Positions 32,628-36,534 of a stretch of DNA of 36,534 nt are shown in pieces. Source of the DNA: Streptococcaceae bacterium (GTDB taxonomy: Bacteria > Bacillota > Bacilli > Lactobacillales > Streptococcaceae). The translations under genes were made by a program, and so were the position numbers. The stretch's first letter is position 1; each line of letters opens with the position of its first letter. The notes under the pieces are model-generated. The model had not been told where the DNA came from and searched no databases. It saw nothing but the letters and a program-made list of their open reading frames with translations. Where the stretch lies: positions 1-36,534 of the forward strand of contig JAISYB010000042.1 of the NCBI GenBank assembly GCA_031270215.1. The letters run 5' to 3'.

Positions 32628-32984
32628 TTAAAATTCTAATCCATTTTCGCGCGCTGCTTGAGCAAGTTCTGCGACACGTCCATGATAAAGGTATCCTCCA
32701 CGGTCGAAGACCACTACTTTGATACCTTTTTCTTTCGCACGTTCTGCTACTAACTTACCAACAAGCTTAGCTTGTTCTGTTTTTGTTCCACCTGAAATTT
32801 CTTTATCCAAGGTAGAGGCACTTGCTAGCGTCACACCCGCTACGTCATCAATAACTTGCGCGTAGATGTGTTGGTTTGAACGAAAAACATTCAAGCGTGG
32901 GCGCTCAGCAGTACCAGAGATACGGTTACGAACACGATTATGACGTTTCTTACGTGTCTTATTTTTATCTGGTTTTGTAATCAC
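32628..32984 (-). CDS. rplR: 50S ribosomal protein L18 (GTG start)
   Basis: Binds 5S rRNA with L5. The start is the GTG at 32984 (118 residues, (M)ITKPDKNKTRKKRHNRVR), six bases after AGAGGTG; a GTG at 32993 would overlap that site. Closes with VFDRGGYLYHGRVAELAQAARENGLEF. A 191-base structured gap separates it from rplF, unlike every other junction in this operon. Confidence 0.96.
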   Translation of the reverse strand: MITKPDKNKTRKKRHNRVRNRISGTAERPRLNVFRSNQHIYAQVIDDVAGVTLASASTLDKEISGGTKTEQAKLVGKLVAERAKEKGIKVVVFDRGGYLYHGRVAELAQAARENGLEF

Positions 32985-33175
32985 AATTTTCACCTCTTAT
33001 AATTTTCGTACTAAATCTTGCTTGTCAGCTAATTTAGTACTCTTTACACAATAAATTGTTTAACACACTTTCATTGCTCTACTCGGGATTTTTAAAGTAT
33101 CCCAGAAACTTTTAGGTAATGTCGAATAACTCGTTTTATAACTAGTAGATAGTCAAGCAAAAATATTGCTAGTGA
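32985..33175. other. Structured 191-base gap between rplF and rplR
   Basis: Hairpin one starts directly at the rplF stop (33142-33178 region): ATAGTCA...AGCAA pairs with TTGCT...TGACTAT, 12 bp with a two-base bulge. Hairpin two is right before rplR: GTACTAAAT (33008-33016) and ATTTAGTAC (33032-33040), 9 bp, 15-base loop. A weaker GGGAT/ATCCC hairpin lies in the middle, beside a possible TCGACA-18-GATACT promoter. No reading frame of note. Confidence 0.6.
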
Positions 33176-33712
33176 CTATTTACCAGTCTTACCTTCTTTA
33201 CGACGAACATATTCCCCAACATAGCGAACACCTTTTCCTTTATAAGGTTCTGGTGGACGTAGTGAGCGAATGAAAGCTGCAACTTCGCCGACAACCTCTT
33301 TGTTAATTCCTTTTACTGAAATTTGTGTAGCGGCCGGTACTTCAAATTCAATACCAACTGGCGCTTCAACTTCATCAGGATGAGATTTTCCTAAGCTCAA
33401 TACCAATTTTTTACCTTTTAATTGTGCCCGGTAACCTACCCCGATCATTTCAAGATCCTTTTTAAATCCTTCGGTAACACCGACAACCATATTGTTGAAG
33501 TTTGCACGTGTTGTTCCGTGGATTGTCTTCATCTCTTTGCTATCGTTAGGGCGAACAAATGTAACTTCGTTGCCTTCGATTTTCAATTCAATGTCACTAC
33601 TAAAAGCACGAGTTAATTCCCCTTTAGGACCTTTTACAGTAATTGTATTGTCTTTATTTTCAATGGTTACACCTGCAGGTAAAATAACTACTTTATTACC
33701 AATACGACTCAA
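33176..33712 (-). CDS. rplF: 50S ribosomal protein L6
   Basis: 178 residues, two-domain protein near the factor-binding site: MSRIGNKVVILPAGV, KTIHGTTRANFNNMVVGVTEGF, and the C-terminal ISVKGINKEVVGEVAAFIRSLRPPEPYKGKG signature. Complete; ends KEGKTGK. Confidence 0.98.
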   Translation of the reverse strand: MSRIGNKVVILPAGVTIENKDNTITVKGPKGELTRAFSSDIELKIEGNEVTFVRPNDSKEMKTIHGTTRANFNNMVVGVTEGFKKDLEMIGVGYRAQLKGKKLVLSLGKSHPDEVEAPVGIEFEVPAATQISVKGINKEVVGEVAAFIRSLRPPEPYKGKGVRYVGEYVRRKEGKTGK

Positions 33713-33739
33713 TTTGGCACCTCCTTTATTTAAAAATTC

Positions 33740-34138
33740 TTACCATACGTAAGCAATTACTTCGCCACCAATGTTGCGCTCGCGTGCTTCTTTATCTGTC
33801 AACAAGCCCTCAGAAGTAGAGATAATTGAAATACCTAAACCATTTAATACTTTAGGCACATCATCTGCCTTCACATAGGCACGCAAACCTGGTTTTGAAA
33901 TACGTTTGATGTTAGTGATAACACGTTCACCATCGCGACTATATTTTAAAAATACTCGGATGATGCCTTGTTTATCATCTTCTATATACTGAGCATCCTT
34001 GATGAAACCTTCTTTTTTCAAGATTTCAGCGATGTCACGTTTGATTTTAGATGCTGGAACTTCTAACACATCATGCTTTACTTGATTCGCATTACGGATG
34101 CGAGTTAGAAAATCTGCAATTGGATCTGTCATGACCAT
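33740..34138 (-). CDS. rpsH: 30S ribosomal protein S8
   Basis: 132 residues, beginning MVMTDPIADFLTRIRNANQ, the usual Firmicutes form; AGGAGG lies eleven bases before the first ATG. Central LKYSRDGERVITNIKRISKPG and C-terminal GLGISIISTSEGLLTDKEAR fit S8, which in E. coli also represses this operon by binding its mRNA. A 72-base gap precedes it. Confidence 0.98.
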   Translation of the reverse strand: MVMTDPIADFLTRIRNANQVKHDVLEVPASKIKRDIAEILKKEGFIKDAQYIEDDKQGIIRVFLKYSRDGERVITNIKRISKPGLRAYVKADDVPKVLNGLGISIISTSEGLLTDKEARERNIGGEVIAYVW

Positions 34139-34210
34139 TTGAGTGATAACCTCCTTTATTTTTTCAATCTTCTTTGCTACATAATCACAAAAGTGACTGC
34201 AAATATTGTC

Positions 34211-34480
34211 TTACCAGCTTGCTTTCTTCACACCTGGAATTTGACCTTTATGTGCTAATCGACGGAAATTAATCCGGCTCATACCAAATTTACGCATATA
34301 TGCATGCGGACGTCCGTCAATCAAATCACGATTTTTAACGCGGTTTGGATTGGAGTCTACAGGTAATTTGGCTAAGGCAGCGTAATCACCCTTCGCTTTT
34401 AACTCACGTCGTAAATCTGCATATTTTGCAACTAATGCTTTTTGTTTTTCAAATTTTGCGATTTTAGATTTTTTCGCCAT
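34211..34480 (-). CDS. rpsN: 30S ribosomal protein S14, zinc-free long form
   Basis: 89 residues, MAKKSKIAKFEKQKALVAKY to GQIPGVKKASW, with no CxxC pairs: the C-minus form. In most Firmicutes the spc operon carries the 61-residue zinc-ribbon S14 and the long form is encoded elsewhere, often under zinc control. Here the long form sits at the native position, 18 bases after rplE. Reading frame and codon use look like its neighbours. Confidence 0.97.
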   Translation of the reverse strand: MAKKSKIAKFEKQKALVAKYADLRRELKAKGDYAALAKLPVDSNPNRVKNRDLIDGRPHAYMRKFGMSRINFRRLAHKGQIPGVKKASW

Positions 34481-34498
34481 TAAGTTTTGCCTCCTATT

Positions 34499-35041
34499 TT
34501 ACTTTTGGAATGGCATACCTAACCCTGCTAATAATTCGCGAGCTTCCTCATCTGAATTAGCAGTAGTTACGATAACAATATCCAAACCACGAACTTTATC
34601 AACCAAATCATAATCAATTTCAGGGAAAATCAATTGTTCCTTCACACCCAAAGTGTAGTTCCCACGTCCATCGAAAGCTTTTTTGCTCACGCCATGAAAA
34701 TCACGTACACGGGGCAAAGAAACAGATACTAACTTATCTAAGAATTCATACATTCTCACGCCGCGCAAGGTAACTTTTGCACCGATAGGCATCCCTTCAC
34801 GCAAACGGAAGCCAGCGATTGATTTCTTAGCTTTTGTAATTAAAGGTTTTTGACCTGAAATTAGACTTAATTCATTAACAGCTTTTTCTAAGTTCTTAGA
34901 GTTAGATACGGCATCCCCGACACCCATATTAAGTACAATCTTTTCTACTTTAGGAACTTGCATGACTGAAGTATAATTAAACTTTTCAATCAAAGACTTT
35001 GTTACTTCGTTTTTATATTTTTCTTTTAAGCGATTAGCCAA
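34499..35041 (-). CDS. rplE: 50S ribosomal protein L5
   Basis: 180 residues, complete. Binds 5S rRNA and contacts S13 across the subunit bridge. MANRLKEKYKNEVTKSLIEKF start, VEKIVLNMGVGDA, ITKAKKSIAGFRLREGMPIG and the FPEIDYDLVDKVRGLDIVIVTTA end region are all standard. Confidence 0.98.
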   Translation of the reverse strand: MANRLKEKYKNEVTKSLIEKFNYTSVMQVPKVEKIVLNMGVGDAVSNSKNLEKAVNELSLISGQKPLITKAKKSIAGFRLREGMPIGAKVTLRGVRMYEFLDKLVSVSLPRVRDFHGVSKKAFDGRGNYTLGVKEQLIFPEIDYDLVDKVRGLDIVIVTTANSDEEARELLAGLGMPFQK

Positions 35042-35062
35042 CTCTTTTGCCTCCTTTCTGAA

Positions 35063-35371
35063 TTACTTATCTAAATTTTCACCAGATTTTCTGTTAAAGC
35101 GAACCTTTTTATCATCTTCAACTTTATAACCAACACGGCCTGCAACTCCATTTTTATCTAACACTTGCACGTTAGAGGCATGGATAGGTGCTTCTTTTTC
35201 AACGATACCACCTTGAGGACTTTGAGCATTGGGTTTTTGATGTTTTTTAACGATATTAACGCCTTCGACAACAACTTTGTTTTGTTTCACTAAAACTTCT
35301 AAAACAACACCTTCTTTGTTTTTGTCTTTTCCAGCGATGATTTTAACTTTATCGTTTTTCTTGACAAACAT
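35063..35371 (-). CDS. rplX: 50S ribosomal protein L24
   Basis: 102 residues from the ATG at 35371 (AAAGGAGG upstream); the longer frame to 35410 lacks a site. Assembly-initiator protein with the KOW motif KNDKVKIIAGKDKNKEGVV near the N-terminus and KKVRFNRKSGENLDK at the end. Confidence 0.97.
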   Translation of the reverse strand: MFVKKNDKVKIIAGKDKNKEGVVLEVLVKQNKVVVEGVNIVKKHQKPNAQSPQGGIVEKEAPIHASNVQVLDKNGVAGRVGYKVEDDKKVRFNRKSGENLDK

Positions 35372-35462
35372 GAATGAATAACCTCCTTTAAGCTCAATGA
35401 CAACCATCATCTGATCTCTTAAACATCAGTCTAATTAGATAAATGATTAATTGTACATCTAT

Positions 35463-35831
35463 TTATAATACTTCTGGTGCAAGCGAAACAATTTTCATGA
35501 AGTTTCCTTCACGTAATTCACGAGCAACAGGGCCGAAAATACGTGTCCCACGTGGACTCTTATCATCACGAATGATGACTGCTGCATTTTCATCAAATTT
35601 GATATATGAACCGTCTGGACGACGAGCGCCAGATTTCGTACGTACGATTACAGCTTTAACGACATCACCTTTTTTAACTGCTCCACCAGGAATAGCTTGT
35701 TTCACTGTTGCAACAATAATATCCCCAATATTTGCAGTTTTACGACCTGAGCCACCCAAAACTTTAATGGTTAAAATTTCACGCGCACCAGAATTATCGG
35801 CAATTTTCAAACGACTTTCTGCTTGGATCAC
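35463..35831 (-). CDS. rplN: 50S ribosomal protein L14
   Basis: 122 residues: MIQAESRLKIADNSGAREIL, GDVVKAVIVRTKSGARRPDG, FGPVARELREGNFMKIVSLAPEVL. Complete L14, at the subunit interface near L19. 91 bases before rplX and 38 after rpsQ. Confidence 0.98.
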   Translation of the reverse strand: MIQAESRLKIADNSGAREILTIKVLGGSGRKTANIGDIIVATVKQAIPGGAVKKGDVVKAVIVRTKSGARRPDGSYIKFDENAAVIIRDDKSPRGTRIFGPVARELREGNFMKIVSLAPEVL

Positions 35832-35869
35832 TAGTGTGTCCTCCTTTCATTTCAACTGTATTGTTTAAA

Positions 35870-36133
35870 TTAGATAATTACCGCTTTTTCAACGATTTCT
35901 AATAAGCGAAAACGTTTTGTAGCAGATAATGGACGAGTTTCCATGATACGCACGATGTCACCAGTTTTTGCTTCATTGTTTTCATCATGTGCTTTGTATT
36001 TTTTAGAATAGTTTAATCGTTTACCGTAGATTGGGTGGTTTTTCTTAGTTTCAACGACAACTGTGATTGTCTTATCCATTTTGTCAGAAACAACACGGCC
36101 TTGGTAAACTTTACGTTGATTACGTTCAGTCAT
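35870..36133 (-). CDS. rpsQ: 30S ribosomal protein S17
   Basis: 87 residues, MTERNQRKVYQGRVVSDKMD, then HPIYGKRLNYSKKYKAHDE and GDIVRIMETRPLSATKRFRL: the OB-fold S17 that binds 16S rRNA early in assembly. Confidence 0.98.
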   Translation of the reverse strand: MTERNQRKVYQGRVVSDKMDKTITVVVETKKNHPIYGKRLNYSKKYKAHDENNEAKTGDIVRIMETRPLSATKRFRLLEIVEKAVII

Positions 36134-36159
36134 ACTAAATGAATTCTCCTTCCATTACC

Positions 36160-36357
36160 TTATTTTGCTTCGCGCAAAACAGTTTTTACGCGCGCAATTG
36201 TTTTACGTACAGTTTGAATACGTGCAGTATTTTCTAATTGACCTGTTGCCAATTGGAACCGTAAGTTGAACAATTCTTGTTTTAATTCAGCTTCTTTGCC
36301 GACAAGCTCTTCAGTAGATAAACCACGAAGTTCTGTTACAGTATCTTTAGCCTTCAT
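36160..36357 (-). CDS. rpmC: 50S ribosomal protein L29
   Basis: 65 residues from the ATG at 36357, with AGGTG upstream inside the rplP end; overlaps the rplP stop by 11 bases, so translation is coupled. Two helices, TVTELRGLSTEELVGKEAEL and LFNLRFQLATGQLENTARI, form the docking surface for trigger factor and SRP at the tunnel exit. Confidence 0.97.
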   Translation of the reverse strand: MKAKDTVTELRGLSTEELVGKEAELKQELFNLRFQLATGQLENTARIQTVRKTIARVKTVLREAK

Positions 36358-36534
36358 TTGATTCACCTGACCTCTCACGTTTTACAAATTTAGTTTTGAC
36401 GGGTAATTTGTGAGATGCAAGACGAAGCGCTTCGCGCGCAATTTCTTCTGAAACTCCTGCAATTTCAAACATAATCTTACCACGTTTAACTGGTGCTACC
36501 CAGCCTTCAGGGGCGCCTTTACCAGAACCCATAC
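36347..36534 (-). CDS. rplP: 50S ribosomal protein L16 (N-terminal part outside window)
   Basis: C-terminal 62 residues of L16: GSGKGAPEGWVAPVKRGKIM, then EIAGVSEEIAREALRLASHK and LPVKTKFVKRE. The beginning lies beyond the right edge, with rpsC and the S10 operon expected there. Typical L16 is about 140 residues, so just under half is visible. Confidence 0.96.
   Translation of the reverse strand, partial: MGSGKGAPEGWVAPVKRGKIMFEIAGVSEEIAREALRLASHKLPVKTKFVKRERSGESNEG

Noticed and set aside
1..36534. CRISPR arrays, tRNA/rRNA genes, insertion sequences, prophage or toxin-antitoxin pairs
   Set aside because: None seen: no regularly spaced repeats, no tRNA-like cloverleaf, no transposase or phage frames.

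Overview
The window is a low-GC, tightly packed Gram-positive chromosome segment with every convincing protein gene on the minus strand. Lactic acid bacteria (Lactobacillales, streptococcal or enterococcal type) fit best: a PcsB/SagA-type CHAP hydrolase sits next to mreCD, there is an EcfA1-EcfA2-EcfT module, a DUF951-ychF-DUF1129 cluster, a SufC-type Fe-S ATPase, and AGGAGG ribosome binding sites throughout. TTG and GTG starts recur (mreC, sstT, infA, acnA, rplR). Genus cannot be fixed by eye.

Layout, left to right (transcription runs right to left). 1-588: 5' part of sufC. 884-3293: a small basic protein of unknown role, then the operon DUF951-ychF-DUF1129. 3475-3640: an orphan plus-strand transcription unit that looks like a C-rich structured small RNA. 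3727-6180: the ECF vitamin transporter core. 6427-9167: mreC, mreD and a secreted PcsB-like divisome hydrolase. 9431-13424: acnA and icd, a partial TCA branch from citrate to 2-oxoglutarate. 13684-18350: a class I amidotransferase hydrolase, nagB, the Ser/Thr symporter sstT and aspartokinase. 18754-21138: copper genes copZ and a frameshifted copA. 21392-24002: methionine importer metQ-metN-metI. 24386-26398: a decaying fructose locus, with a shortened fruR, an intact fruK and only a 142-base remnant of fruA. 26778-36534: the ribosomal S10/spc/alpha cluster from rplP (cut by the edge) to rplQ, including secY, adk, infA and rpoA.

The most unusual items are the plus-strand small RNA candidate; a 15-of-16 match to the ParB site parS beside the fruA remnant; the broken copA; perfect palindromes in the DUF951-ychF and acnA promoter regions; a 191-base structured gap between rplF and rplR; a zinc-free long S14 gene at the native spc position; and a near-consensus internal promoter before a TTG-started infA. 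None is shown here to be a new system. The small RNA is the best candidate for an undescribed element.

The genes serve core growth: ribosome and export (spc/alpha operon, secY), elongation and division (mreCD, PcsB-like), Fe-S assembly (sufC), which would support aconitase, and nutrient import (ECF, Met, Ser/Thr).
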